The notes under the pieces were generated by a model. The model was not told the DNA's origin, searched no databases, and was given only the letters and a program-made list of their open reading frames with translations. A stretch of DNA of 64,000 nt. Source: Sneathiella sedimenti (GTDB lineage: Bacteria; Pseudomonadota; Alphaproteobacteria; Sneathiellales; Sneathiellaceae). Within the stretch, counting starts at the first letter, position 1, and each line of letters opens with the position of its first letter. This document shows positions 36,389-44,842 of the stretch, piece by piece. Both the position numbers and the translations under genes were made by a program. The stretch is taken from positions 62,001 through 126,000 of the forward strand of contig NZ_JAFLNC010000006.1 of NCBI RefSeq assembly GCF_017313765.1, read 5' to 3'.

Positions 36389-37162
36389 CTAACTTGACCT
36401 CTCCTCGATGACTTCCTTTACCGCACGAATCTGGGTTTCAACATTGATGTCGAGATAGCTAATAATTTCTAAATCCCGATCCTCGAATACATCCACGCCG
36501 GGTTTCCCCGATTGCCATTCACTGATTTTTTCATCGCGGGCAATGATCAGTTTCTCAATTTGGGGACGGAACAGCACTAACATTGCCGTCAACCAGCGGT
36601 TGGCCGGCCAAGACGGGGTACAATGATCAATGATGAATCCATACAGCATATCGATTACGTCGTTTTTCTCGTACCAGTTTTCCCCGGTTACCCACCGGTT
36701 CGTGGTAAAAAGCGCAATTGGAAAGCCCGCACTGTTCATTGAGATAGCGATAAGGTGACAGATAATTTCGTCTTCTTCTGTCGGCCATTCAGCATCTCCA
36801 TCGTAGGGTACCGGTTCCACCCCTTCCCGCATCCCTTTCTTGCGTAAAAAGGTGTGAAAATGCCCATGCTCTCCCTCGCGATGGGCATGGTAATAATACT
36901 GGGCATGGGTTTCGTTATCATATACATCCCCTTCGGGGTAATGGTCCCATTCATAGAATGTTCCCTGACCCTTCAGTATTTCGCCGACAATATTCGCGTC
37001 GCCCTTCTTCAAAACCCGATAGCATTCCAGAATCTCATCTGCGGCCGCATTCATTCGGTCAAGCCGTTTCGGCGGCAAAGCTCTCAACGCGTCCCGTAAC
37101 TCATTTGAGTTCTTGATCATTCCGCCCGCAGCATTCTTTCCGAGATTGTCCATCTTGATCAT
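36389..37162 (-). CDS. Conserved hypothetical protein (DUF6969-like)
   Basis: A 257-residue soluble protein. It has GQGTFYEWDHYPEGDVYD, HREGEHGHFHTFLRKKGM with several His, then HLIAISMNSAGFPIALFTTN followed by RWVTGENWY and later TPSWPANRWLTAMLVLFRPQI. I associate this order of blocks with DUF6969 but am not certain. The His-rich segment could bind metal, although no enzyme family is recognised. It lies 63 bases after the DUF2336 gene start and could be in the same minus-strand transcript. GGAGGAAG lies upstream of the ATG at 37162. Confidence 0.75.
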   Translation of the reverse strand: MIKMDNLGKNAAGGMIKNSNELRDALRALPPKRLDRMNAAADEILECYRVLKKGDANIVGEILKGQGTFYEWDHYPEGDVYDNETHAQYYYHAHREGEHGHFHTFLRKKGMREGVEPVPYDGDAEWPTEEDEIICHLIAISMNSAGFPIALFTTNRWVTGENWYEKNDVIDMLYGFIIDHCTPSWPANRWLTAMLVLFRPQIEKLIIARDEKISEWQSGKPGVDVFEDRDLEIISYLDINVETQIRAVKEVIEERSS

Positions 37163-37544
37163 TTTATTCTTTCTTCCTCCATCACCAAGCGGAATCCGAT
37201 CAGTATCTGATCACTGCCGATGGTCGCGTTCACCAACCCGCTTCGCGGCAAACACCACAGTGCTTGTTGCCCATTCGACAAGCTTACCCAACGCGCCGGT
37301 TCGAACCCTGCCAAAGAGCGCACAAATATTTTGGGCGGTCGCGATTAGGTATTTCGGTCTAGTCCCTGTCTGACACCAATATAAACACGGGAGGACACAG
37401 CAGAATATGTTTTCACGAGAAGGTGATAGATTGTGTTTGTCCATAACCCCGACCGCGACGTTATGTCTCTGTTCCGCTCAATACGGCTATGCTATCTCAC
37501 TGGGTAAATGCCGATGGCTAAAATAAATGGTGAAAGGAAAAACC
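37163..37544. other. Intergenic stretch with no recognised gene
   Basis: This 382-base interval separates a minus-strand gene from the plus-strand cytochrome c gene and must hold both promoters. Short open frames on both strands are not protein-like and lack ribosome binding sites. A TATGCT about 55 bases before the cytochrome c start could be a -10 element. I see no hairpin or riboswitch-like structure. Confidence 0.4.
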
Positions 37545-37925
37545 ATGAAAACGATGAGACGGGCGACCCTTGGAATTTCCCTTGCTGTCTCCCTAGCAGC
37601 GACTTCCGCTCTCGCGGATGGCGACGCCGCGAAAGGCGAAAAGGTCTTTAAAAAATGCCAGGCCTGCCACACTGTCGAGCAAGGCGGTAAGAACAAGATC
37701 GGCCCAAACCTGTATGCTATTGTTGGGAAAAAGTCTGCGTCCGTTGAAGGCTATGATTACTCAAAGGCTATGCAGGAAGCAAACCTTACCTGGGATGATG
37801 AAACCCTGAGCGAGTATCTGAAGAAGCCAAAAGCTCTTGTGAAGGGAACCAAGATGAGTTTCGCTGGCCTGAAAAAGGAAAGCGATAGAGAAAACCTAAT
37901 CGCCTATCTGAAAACATTCCAGTAA
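37545..37925 (+). CDS. Periplasmic class I cytochrome c
   Basis: A 126-residue precursor with a signal peptide ending TSALA-DG (about residue 24). The mature 100-residue domain has one haem site, Cys38-Cys41-His42 in KKCQACHTVEQGGKNKIGPNL, and the axial Met104 in KGTKMSFAGL. Size, sequence and the ENLIAYLKTF end match the c2/c550-type electron carriers of alphaproteobacteria that link the bc1 complex to oxidases. The ATG at 37545 follows AAGGAAAAA; an ATG six codons upstream lacks a good site. A long stem-loop follows the gene. Confidence 0.92.
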   Translation: MKTMRRATLGISLAVSLAATSALADGDAAKGEKVFKKCQACHTVEQGGKNKIGPNLYAIVGKKSASVEGYDYSKAMQEANLTWDDETLSEYLKKPKALVKGTKMSFAGLKKESDRENLIAYLKTFQ

Positions 37926-37935
37926 CCTAAATTTC

Positions 37936-37972
37936 GCGCACAAATAACTGGCAGCACCGGCTATTTGTGCGC
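37936..37972 (+). terminator. Long stem-loop after the cytochrome c gene
   Basis: GCGCACAAATA and TATTTGTGCGC form an eleven-base-pair perfect stem. The interior ACTGGCAGCACCGGC can extend it further with CTGG against CCGG (one G-T). There is no T-run afterwards, so it may stabilise the 3' end of the message or act as a weak terminator rather than a classical rho-independent one. It starts 11 bases after the stop codon. Confidence 0.6.
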
Positions 37973-38349
37973 ATATGAGATAAATATACCTCCGATAACG
38001 GCAAACCTTATAGGTATAGTAAGGCCACCTCAGGTGGAACCGCATCTTTCAAGGCATATATCACAAGCCCGGTGCCGTTCCCGGTGTTTTCGACGGATCA
38101 ATCGATAATTCTATAGTGGCGCCATTGGCATTGATATCTTATTGCCCTGGTACAAGGTCACAAGGCAGAACACGCCCATCGCTGCCCGCCCCTTTTTTGC
38201 CCACGGAACCAAAGTTTCTGTATGTTGGGGCCAAACATTTGAAAAAATTAAGACCTTCTTTACATAGTAAGTTTATACGTTATTTACGAAGCAACAGGTA
38301 TTGCCGCGTAAAGATCTGTAAATAATTATTTCGATAGAGAATTAGTCCA
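37973..38349. other. Intergenic stretch before the GGDEF-EAL gene
   Basis: About 375 bases without a convincing gene. A 69-codon open frame (38116-38325) has poor composition and no ribosome binding site. The second half becomes AT-rich towards the next gene, as expected of a promoter region. I see no repeat, tRNA or strong hairpin. Confidence 0.35.
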
Positions 38350-40134
38350 TTGAATACAAGAGGTTTAGCTTCTAAACGACCGACGGGCCATGATCCCGCT
38401 GGGATTACTCAATCCGCGGCGCAATACGGACCTGCTCTTAAACTCAACTACAACAAGTTGCGGTTGCTTGTCCTTGAGACAGGTGACCATATTCTCAACT
38501 TCTGCAATGACATCAATATCCCTATTGCAGCCCATGAAAACAGTTATAATGAATCTGTCGCAAAAGACATCGCGGCAGGTGTCTATAACTGTATCATTAT
38601 TGATGGCGCAGACGGCGATTGTAAATTTACAGACGTCCTTGAGGAAACATCCAACAAACCGCCATTCCTTCCGGTAATTGTTATCGACGGTTCCCTCAAC
38701 CTCCTTCGCGCAGGCGCTTCGGAAAACATTGCGAGTAAGGACCTTTCTGCGGAACGGCTTGAAACGGCACTTTTCAACGCTGACCGACTTTGCAAGCTGA
38801 ATAATCGAACGGCAATACTAGAAATGGAACTATCCGCCTTTATTGAGGAGGATCCATTAACGGCGTTGCCCGGGCGCAGCAAATTCCGCGTGCGGATGGC
38901 CAAGGCAATCGAAAAAGCGCACAACGCGAAAAAATCTGTCTCCCTGATCATTCTCGACTTGAACAGTTTTAAGGAATTAAACGAAAGCCGAGGCCATGAC
39001 TTTGGTGACGAAGTTCTAAAAACAGTTGCCAAGCGGCTATTTAAATTTGCCCCCTATAATTCGATCGTTGGGCGACTTGGTGATGACGAATTCGCCCTTC
39101 TCGCCGTTGATCAGAATTTCACCAAGGAAGCCGGCAACATTGCTGCACGCCTGCAGCTTGAAATTCGCAAACCTTATATCATTGAAGGCCAGAAAACGGA
39201 TGTGAGTGCAACAATTGGCCTCGCTCAGCTTGATGACCACGATACGGCAGACGGGTTGCTGCATAAATCCATATCTGCGCTCTATGCCGCGAAGCGGGAT
39301 AAGGTACCGTTCACGGTTTATACCCACGAAGACGATGTTGAACGTCGACAGCAGCTGCGGTTGGCGCAGGACTTACCGGATGCCGTAATCAATAATCAGC
39401 TGCTGCTGAACTATCAGCCGATCGTCCGGATCAGTGATCAGCAGGTTATTGGTGTTGAAGCCTTGGTGCGGTGGATGCATCCAAAGCAAGGACTTATCTT
39501 CCCCGACAGTTTCATTCCTCTTGCGGAAGGATCAGGCTCCATTGAAGCATTGACCGAATGGGTTCTGGAAGAAGGAATAAGGCAAGGAAGTCGCTGGTTG
39601 GCCGATGGAAACAGACTTTCGGTTTCAGTCAATATCTCTGCACTGATTTTGCATAATCCCTCTTTCCCGGATATGGTGGCGAGAAAGCTGGAAAACATCG
39701 GTTTCCCCGCAGAGCTTTTGAAGCTTGAGATAACGGAGAGCGCCATCATCTCTGATGTCAGCCGGGCAACCGAAATTGTTAACCGCCTTCATGAAATGGG
39801 CGTGTGTCTCTCAATCGACGATTTTGGAACCGGGTATACCTCGCTTGCCTATTTGCGGAAGCTCCCGGTGGACGAGATCAAAATCGATAAAAGCTTTGTC
39901 ATGAATATGATGCACGCCGCCGATGACGAAGTGATTGTCCGCACCTTACTTGACCTCGCGAAAAGTCTTGGCCTATCGGTTGTCGCCGAAGGTGTGGAAG
40001 ACGCTCTGATTTGGAGAATTTTGGAGGCTCTCGATTGTGATGTTGCACAAGGCTATTTCATGAGCCGACCCGTCGATATTGATACATTTAATGCCTGGCT
40101 GAAAGTTCAGCCCTGGAAAGACGAGCTGAAATAA
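38350..40134 (+). CDS. GGDEF-EAL cyclic-di-GMP signalling protein
   Basis: A 594-residue soluble protein. Residues about 36-150 look like a degenerate receiver domain (LRLLVLETGDHILNF, IIIDGADGD). Residues about 165-325 are a GGDEF domain whose signature is LGDDEFALL, with Asp for the second Gly. Residues about 345-590 are an EAL domain with intact EALVRW, TESAIISD, the metal-binding pair in IDDFGTGYTS, IKIDKSF and VVAEGVED. It should hydrolyse cyclic di-GMP, with the GGDEF part either weakly active or regulatory. The TTG start at 38350 is tentative. A short hairpin follows the stop. Confidence 0.88.
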   Translation: MNTRGLASKRPTGHDPAGITQSAAQYGPALKLNYNKLRLLVLETGDHILNFCNDINIPIAAHENSYNESVAKDIAAGVYNCIIIDGADGDCKFTDVLEETSNKPPFLPVIVIDGSLNLLRAGASENIASKDLSAERLETALFNADRLCKLNNRTAILEMELSAFIEEDPLTALPGRSKFRVRMAKAIEKAHNAKKSVSLIILDLNSFKELNESRGHDFGDEVLKTVAKRLFKFAPYNSIVGRLGDDEFALLAVDQNFTKEAGNIAARLQLEIRKPYIIEGQKTDVSATIGLAQLDDHDTADGLLHKSISALYAAKRDKVPFTVYTHEDDVERRQQLRLAQDLPDAVINNQLLLNYQPIVRISDQQVIGVEALVRWMHPKQGLIFPDSFIPLAEGSGSIEALTEWVLEEGIRQGSRWLADGNRLSVSVNISALILHNPSFPDMVARKLENIGFPAELLKLEITESAIISDVSRATEIVNRLHEMGVCLSIDDFGTGYTSLAYLRKLPVDEIKIDKSFVMNMMHAADDEVIVRTLLDLAKSLGLSVVAEGVEDALIWRILEALDCDVAQGYFMSRPVDIDTFNAWLKVQPWKDELK

Positions 40135-40142
40135 CCATTCCG

Positions 40143-40159
40143 GTCAAACTCCGTTTGAC
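40143..40159 (+). other. Small perfect stem-loop
   Basis: GTCAAAC, TCC, GTTTGAC form a seven-base-pair hairpin with a three-base loop, nine bases after the GGDEF-EAL stop. No T-run follows, so termination would need help. It could instead be in the leader of the next operon. Confidence 0.4.
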
Positions 40160-40206
40160 GCCATGGCACATATCCCTGAGAATAATGGAAAACAAGGGAG
40201 TTGCTC

Positions 40207-40797
40207 ATGTCGGAATTTGGTCCGGACGTCATTATCAACAAAGCCGCCTATCTTCATCCCAGTGCCCTGATCTACGGCAAGGTCCGCCTTGAAAAAGGAG
40301 TCTCGCTCTGGCCCTACACGGTCATCCGCGCTGAATCCGAGGAAGTCGTGATCGGGGAATATACCAATATCCAGGATTTCGTCATGATCCATATTGGCGC
40401 ATCAACCGGCACCATTGTTGGCTCCCACTGTTCGATTACCCATCATTGCACGTTGCATGGCTGTACAATCGGTGATAACTGCCTGATTGGCATTAACACA
40501 ACGATCATGGACGGCTGTGTTATCGGGAACAACTGTATAATCGCGGGGCATAGTTTTCTAAAAGAAGGAACAGTCATTCCGGATAACTCGATTGTCATGG
40601 GTACCCCTGGAAAGGTCGTTCGGACACAAAATAATTATGCCCGTTGCCGGTTAAACGCCTTCATGTATTATCGCAACGCGCTAGCCTTCAAGCACGGCAA
40701 ACACCGTGAATGGGCTTCCGAAGAATGCCTGAAGGAAATGCAGAGTGAAATGGACAAACTTCAGAAAGAACAAGCCGCCCTTGAACAACAGACCTGA
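40207..40797 (+). CDS. Gamma-carbonic anhydrase-like hexapeptide protein
   Basis: A 196-residue left-handed beta-helix protein. Hexapeptide turns begin at LHPSALIYGKVRLEKGVSLW and continue to about residue 140, then a helical tail (ECLKEMQSEMDKLQKEQ) probably caps the trimer. His62 (MIHIGAS), His79 and His84 (THHCTLHGC) have the spacing of the three zinc ligands of gamma-carbonic anhydrase. The relatives PaaY and CaiE show that such proteins may be thioesterases or transferases instead. It is Cys-rich in the helix. AGGGAG precedes the ATG at 40207. It is the first of three plus-strand genes ending in a terminator after dgcA. Confidence 0.85.
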   Translation: MSEFGPDVIINKAAYLHPSALIYGKVRLEKGVSLWPYTVIRAESEEVVIGEYTNIQDFVMIHIGASTGTIVGSHCSITHHCTLHGCTIGDNCLIGINTTIMDGCVIGNNCIIAGHSFLKEGTVIPDNSIVMGTPGKVVRTQNNYARCRLNAFMYYRNALAFKHGKHREWASEECLKEMQSEMDKLQKEQAALEQQT

Positions 40798-40832
40798 AGG
40801 CAGGTCAGGCTTTTAATTTAGTGAGAGGCAAT

Positions 40833-41834
40833 ATGACGGAAATGCAAAATCCCTATCTCATGTTCCTTGGTGACGTGGGAGATCAACTGGCTGCAAAAAC
40901 CGCAAAAGGGATCGTCGACTGGCGTCCGGAATGGTGTGTCGGTCAATTGAAGCTGGAAGGATGTGCCGCGGACCTCGGCATCAAGGATATGTCCATTGCG
41001 GAGGGAATTGAAAACGGCGCGAAAACCATGGTTGTCGGTATCGTGAATTCGGGGGGATTCCTGCCGGATCACTGGATTTCCGTTATTGTCGAAGCATTGG
41101 AGGCCGGCATGGACGTGGCAAGCGGCCTGCATATTCGTCTCGGAGACGTTCCGGAGATCAAAGCCGCAGCGGAACGCAACGGACGCGCCCTGTTCGATGT
41201 CCGTCATCCGTCGCGCAATGTCCCGACGGGAAAGGGAACGCCGCGCCAGGGAAAGCGGTTGCTCGCTGTTGGAACAGACTGTTCCGTTGGCAAGATGTAT
41301 ACCGCCCTCGCCATAGAGAAAGAAATGCTAAATCGCGGCATGAAAGCGGATTTCAGGGCAACAGGCCAGACAGGAATTTTCATTGCCGGATCCGGTATAT
41401 CCATCGATGCCGTCGTCGCCGATTTCATTTCCGGAGCAGTTGAGGAACTGTCGCCTGAAAATGAAGCGGATCACTGGGATATTATCGAGGGGCAGGGTTC
41501 ACTCTTTCACCCGTCCTTTGCGGGTGTTAGCCTTGGACTACTCCACGGCGCGCAGGCCGATGCCCTTGTGCTCTGCCATGAACCAACGCGTACCCACATG
41601 CGCGGGCTGCCACATCAACCCCTGCCAGACCTTAAAACCTGCATGGAGTTGAACCTCACGACGGCACGGCTGACAAACAAGAATGCCAAGTTCATCGGCG
41701 TCGCGATCAACACTTCCGGCCTGTCGGACGCTGATCGGCTGGACTATCTTGCCAAGATCGAAAAGGAACTGGGACTTCCGGCCGTTGACCCGTTTAAGGA
41801 TGGCACAGCGCCAATCGTCGATAATCTGCCATGA
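40833..41834 (+). CDS. dgcN: DUF1611 protein, D-glutamate N-acetyltransferase DgcN-like
   Basis: A 333-residue protein of the DUF1611 family. A P-loop-like segment LAVGTDCSVGKMYTALAIEKE starts near residue 145. RATGQTGIFIAGSGISIDAVVAD and IIEGQGSLFHPSFAGVSLGLLHG are the other conserved blocks. Members paired with an enolase-superfamily partner have been reported as DgcN, which acetylates D-glutamate in a marine bacterial catabolic pathway. The ATG at 40833 follows GAGAGG; an upstream GTG overlaps that site. Its stop overlaps the dgcA ATG by four bases. The family assignment is firm; the DgcN function rests on the pairing. Confidence 0.85.
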   Translation: MTEMQNPYLMFLGDVGDQLAAKTAKGIVDWRPEWCVGQLKLEGCAADLGIKDMSIAEGIENGAKTMVVGIVNSGGFLPDHWISVIVEALEAGMDVASGLHIRLGDVPEIKAAAERNGRALFDVRHPSRNVPTGKGTPRQGKRLLAVGTDCSVGKMYTALAIEKEMLNRGMKADFRATGQTGIFIAGSGISIDAVVADFISGAVEELSPENEADHWDIIEGQGSLFHPSFAGVSLGLLHGAQADALVLCHEPTRTHMRGLPHQPLPDLKTCMELNLTTARLTNKNAKFIGVAINTSGLSDADRLDYLAKIEKELGLPAVDPFKDGTAPIVDNLP

Positions 41835-42817
41835 CCAAGCGGCAACTTGCGGCAAAATCGGAAAGCTGGACCATTGCCGGTAGCTTCAGAATAAGCAGGG
41901 GCGTAAAGACCGCAGCGGAAGTCGTTGTGGTTGAAATTACCGAGGATGGCGTGACAGGGCGCGGCGAATGCGTGCCCTACGCCCGATATGAAGAAAGTAT
42001 CCGCTCCGTCCTTGGGCAAATATCCTCTGTTCGCGATTTTATTGCCGATGGATTGACCAGGGACGGCCTCCTGACTGTCATGCCGTCCGGTGCGGCCCGC
42101 AATGCCGTCGATTGCGCGTTATGGGACCTGGAAGCAAAGCTAAGCGGCAAGACGATTGCAGAAATCGGGGGCATTCCAGCACTGGGGCCTACGATTACCG
42201 CCTATACACTATCTCTTGATAGCCCTGAAAATATGGCAATTGCGGCGAAGAAACATAGTAACCGCCCCTTGTTCAAGCTCAAGCTGGCGGGAGAGGGTGA
42301 TCTGGAACGCGTGACCGCAGTTCGCAACGCCGCGCCGCGAACGCGTCTGATTGTTGATGCGAACGAAGCCTGGACCGCGGATATGATGCGCGAATACTGT
42401 CCCAAGATGGCCGATCTTGGTGTTGAATTGATCGAACAGCCTCTTCCAGCGGGCGAAGACTCGGTTCTCAGTGATATCGAGCGGCCAGTTCCAATTTGTG
42501 CCGATGAAAGCGCGCATGACACGGCTACTCTCGATGATGTTGTTGAACTATATGATTATATCAATATCAAGCTCGACAAAACCGGTGGATTGACTGAGGC
42601 GCTGCTGCTTGCCGAAGCGGCGCGGGAATTCGGACTTGGCGTCATGGTTGGCTGCATGCTGGGAACCAGCCTCGGCATGGCCCCTGCCATGTATCTTGCA
42701 TCCTATGCACGTTTCGTAGATCTGGATGGCCCCTTGCTTCTGGAAAAAGATCGCGAACACGGTATCCAGTTCGATGGCAATGTCATGCATCCCCCATCCC
42801 GCAAACTGTGGGGGTAG
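41831..42817 (+). CDS. dgcA: Enolase-superfamily racemase/epimerase, DgcA-like
   Basis: A 328-residue muconate-lactonising subgroup protein, long annotated as dipeptide epimerase (YcjG type). The catalytic residues are in place: Lys149 and Lys151 (FKLKLAG), metal ligands Asp176 (IVDANEAW), Glu202 (IEQPLP) and Asp225 (CADESAH), and Lys247 (NIKLDKTGG) on the opposite face. Two lysines facing each other indicate 1,1-proton transfer, that is racemisation. Next to a DUF1611 gene this is the DgcA type, racemising N-acetyl-D-glutamate to N-acetyl-L-glutamate; peptide epimerisation is the alternative. Its stop codon lies within the terminator stem that ends the operon. Confidence 0.85.
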   Translation: MTKRQLAAKSESWTIAGSFRISRGVKTAAEVVVVEITEDGVTGRGECVPYARYEESIRSVLGQISSVRDFIADGLTRDGLLTVMPSGAARNAVDCALWDLEAKLSGKTIAEIGGIPALGPTITAYTLSLDSPENMAIAAKKHSNRPLFKLKLAGEGDLERVTAVRNAAPRTRLIVDANEAWTADMMREYCPKMADLGVELIEQPLPAGEDSVLSDIERPVPICADESAHDTATLDDVVELYDYINIKLDKTGGLTEALLLAEAAREFGLGVMVGCMLGTSLGMAPAMYLASYARFVDLDGPLLLEKDREHGIQFDGNVMHPPSRKLWG

Positions 42818-42835
42818 GCTGCCCTACCCCCTTTT
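42810..42835 (+). terminator. Rho-independent terminator overlapping the dgcA stop
   Basis: GGGGGTAGG pairs perfectly with CCTACCCCC over nine base pairs around a CTGC loop, followed by TTTT. The dgcA stop codon TAG (42815-42817) is inside the left arm. It closes the gamma-CA/dgcN/dgcA transcript just before the convergent crotonase gene. Confidence 0.88.
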
Positions 42836-42838
42836 CAG

Positions 42839-43630
42839 TCAGCGACCCTTGAATTCCGGCGCGCGCTTTTCGACAAAGGCAACAGCCGCACCCTTGTGAT
42901 CTTCCGTCTCGAAAGAACGGATCATCTGGTTTGCTTCCCAGTCAAGCACGTCGCTCAAAGTCCCTTCGGAGGCCGTATTGATATTCTTCTTCATATATCC
43001 GATGGCCACGGTCGGCAGGCTTGCAAGGCGTTTCGCCATAGCGTCGGCTGCGGCAGGAAGTTCATCCGCCGGAACCGACTTGTTGACCATCCCGATGGTT
43101 TCGGCCTCTTTTCCGAGAACGACATCAGCCGTGAAATAAAGTTCCTTCGCCTTAGCCTCACCGAGAAGCTTGGTCAGGAAGTAAGTGCCGCCGAAGTCAC
43201 CGGACAAGCCCACTTTCGAAAAAGCAGTGGTGATCTTGGCATCATCTGCGGCAATCCGCATATCGCAAGCCATGGCGAGAGAGAAGCCCGCTCCTGCGGC
43301 CGGACCGGGAATAACGGCGAGAGTCGGCTTTGGCATCTCATGAAGCAAACGGCTTACCTCCATACGCTCCCGCAAGTCCTGGATTTTCTCATCCAAGTTG
43401 ACCTTGGCGCCCGCGTTCGCCGCAAACCCCTTCACGTCGCCGCCCGCACAGAACGCCCCGCCAGCGCCCGTCAACACAACGGCGCGAACCGAATTATCCT
43501 TCGCGAGGCGGGCAAGCTTCTCGCTCAGCCCATCCATCATTTCCCGTGTAAAGGCGTTACGCGCCTCCGGCCGGTTCATGGTCAGTGTCGCGATCCCATT
43601 TTCAATCTTTTCAAGAAGTACATCAGACAT
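42839..43630 (-). CDS. Enoyl-CoA hydratase/isomerase family protein
   Basis: A 263-residue crotonase-fold protein. Oxyanion-hole loops are AFCAGGDVKGFA near 59-70 and GPAAGAGFSLAMACDMRIA near 108-126. At the second catalytic position the protein has VGLSGDFGGTYFL, with Asp instead of Glu, as in PaaG-like isomerases and several acyl-CoA hydratases of unsettled substrate. AAGGAAAATAAAT precedes the ATG. It may be co-transcribed with the M20 amidohydrolase gene 40 bases upstream. It is clearly different in sequence from the crotonase at 267-1007. Confidence 0.88.
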   Translation of the reverse strand: MSDVLLEKIENGIATLTMNRPEARNAFTREMMDGLSEKLARLAKDNSVRAVVLTGAGGAFCAGGDVKGFAANAGAKVNLDEKIQDLRERMEVSRLLHEMPKPTLAVIPGPAAGAGFSLAMACDMRIAADDAKITTAFSKVGLSGDFGGTYFLTKLLGEAKAKELYFTADVVLGKEAETIGMVNKSVPADELPAAADAMAKRLASLPTVAIGYMKKNINTASEGTLSDVLDWEANQMIRSFETEDHKGAAVAFVEKRAPEFKGR

Positions 43631-43669
43631 ATTTATTTTCCTTATTTTGAGTTCATCTGAGAACTGGTT

Positions 43670-44842
43670 TTACTGACGCGGTAACTGCTGTTCGACCAAC
43701 CGCGCCCAAATGCTGGCGCCAATCGACAGCACCTCGTCATTAAAATCAAACTCGGGATGATGGACGGCGTGAAAATGCGTTTCATCATTGGTCCCGAGAA
43801 AAAAGTAACATCCAGGGCAAGCCTCCAACATGAAGGCAAAGTCCTCGCTGCCCATCCGGATTGGCGTATCCATATTTACGTTTTCATGCCCCACAACCTC
43901 GACTGCGGCCCTGGCTGCAATCTGCGTTTCCTTTTCGTGGTTGACGACACTCGGGTAGCGTCGCTGATAATCAAGGGTGATTTCCACGCCATGTGTCGCC
44001 GCAACACCAGCACAAATCTCCCGGATACGGGATTCCACCAGATCGCGTATCTGGGCCGTCATTGCCCTGATGGATGCGGACAACGTTGCCTCCTGCGGAA
44101 TAATATTAATGCCGGTACCCGCCTGAAACTGGGTCACGCTGACGACGGCATTATCAACGGGCCCGACATTGCGCGCGACAATCGTCTGAAGGGCTGTGTA
44201 AAGCTGCACTCCGGCAGCAATCGGGTCATTGGTCAGATGGGGATAGGCCGCATGCCCGCCCTTACCCCTTATCTTCATGACTGCTGTATCGGCAGACGCC
44301 ATGATCGGGCCAGTGCGCACATTGAAGGTACCGCGCGGCATTCCGGGCTGATTATGAAGGCCGTAGACGCCATCGCAGGGGAAGCGGTCAAACAGCCCGT
44401 CCTTGACCATCGCGTCCCCACCGCCGCCGCCTTCTTCGGCTGGCTGAAAAATAAAGTGAACCGTTCCATCGAAATTAAGGGTTTCGGCCAGATACTTTGC
44501 AGCCCCCAACAAAATTGCCGTATGTCCATCATGGCCGCAGGCATGCATCTTGCCGTCAATCGTCGATTTATGGGCGAACTCATTCTCTTCCTGCATCGGC
44601 AGGGCATCCATATCTGCCCGAATGCCGATAGTGCGGGAACTTGTCCCTTGCCCCTTCAGTACACCGACAACGCCGGTTACACCGATGCCCTCATGTACCT
44701 CAAGCCCCCAGCTGCGTAGTTTTTCTGCTACAATCGCCGCCGTACGGCGTTCCTCAAAGCAAAGCTCAGGATGCTGATGAAGATCCCGCCGCCACGCCTG
44801 CATCTCTTCATGGGTCTCCGCTATCCGGTTATTGACAGGCAT
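43670..44842 (-). CDS. M20 family amidohydrolase
   Basis: A 390-residue metallopeptidase of the M20D/HipO type, which removes acyl groups from amino acids or similar amides in the cytoplasm. Metal ligands are in HACGHDGHTA (Cys near 102, His near 104), PAEEGGGG (Glu-Glu), LHNQPG (His) and HAVHHPEFDF (His). The lid domain carries GKGGHAAYPH, the conserved dimer-contributed His. AGGGGAACGGGG lies just before the ATG. Substrates in this family include hippurate, N-acetyl-amino acids and auxin conjugates. N-acetylglutamate from the nearby dgcNA genes is a tempting but unproven candidate. Confidence 0.88.
   Translation of the reverse strand: MPVNNRIAETHEEMQAWRRDLHQHPELCFEERRTAAIVAEKLRSWGLEVHEGIGVTGVVGVLKGQGTSSRTIGIRADMDALPMQEENEFAHKSTIDGKMHACGHDGHTAILLGAAKYLAETLNFDGTVHFIFQPAEEGGGGGDAMVKDGLFDRFPCDGVYGLHNQPGMPRGTFNVRTGPIMASADTAVMKIRGKGGHAAYPHLTNDPIAAGVQLYTALQTIVARNVGPVDNAVVSVTQFQAGTGINIIPQEATLSASIRAMTAQIRDLVESRIREICAGVAATHGVEITLDYQRRYPSVVNHEKETQIAARAAVEVVGHENVNMDTPIRMGSEDFAFMLEACPGCYFFLGTNDETHFHAVHHPEFDFNDEVLSIGASIWARLVEQQLPRQ

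Noticed and set aside
38116-38325. 69-codon open frame before the GGDEF-EAL gene
   Set aside because: No ribosome binding site, odd composition and no recognisable motif; the stretch is better seen as leader or promoter DNA.
42896-43660. Open frame of 254 codons antisense to the second crotonase gene
   Set aside because: No protein-like features; the crotonase on the other strand explains the open frame.
43757-44719. Open frame of 320 codons opposite the M20 amidohydrolase gene
   Set aside because: It is a mirror frame of a strongly conserved enzyme, with Cys/His-rich random-looking content and no start signal.
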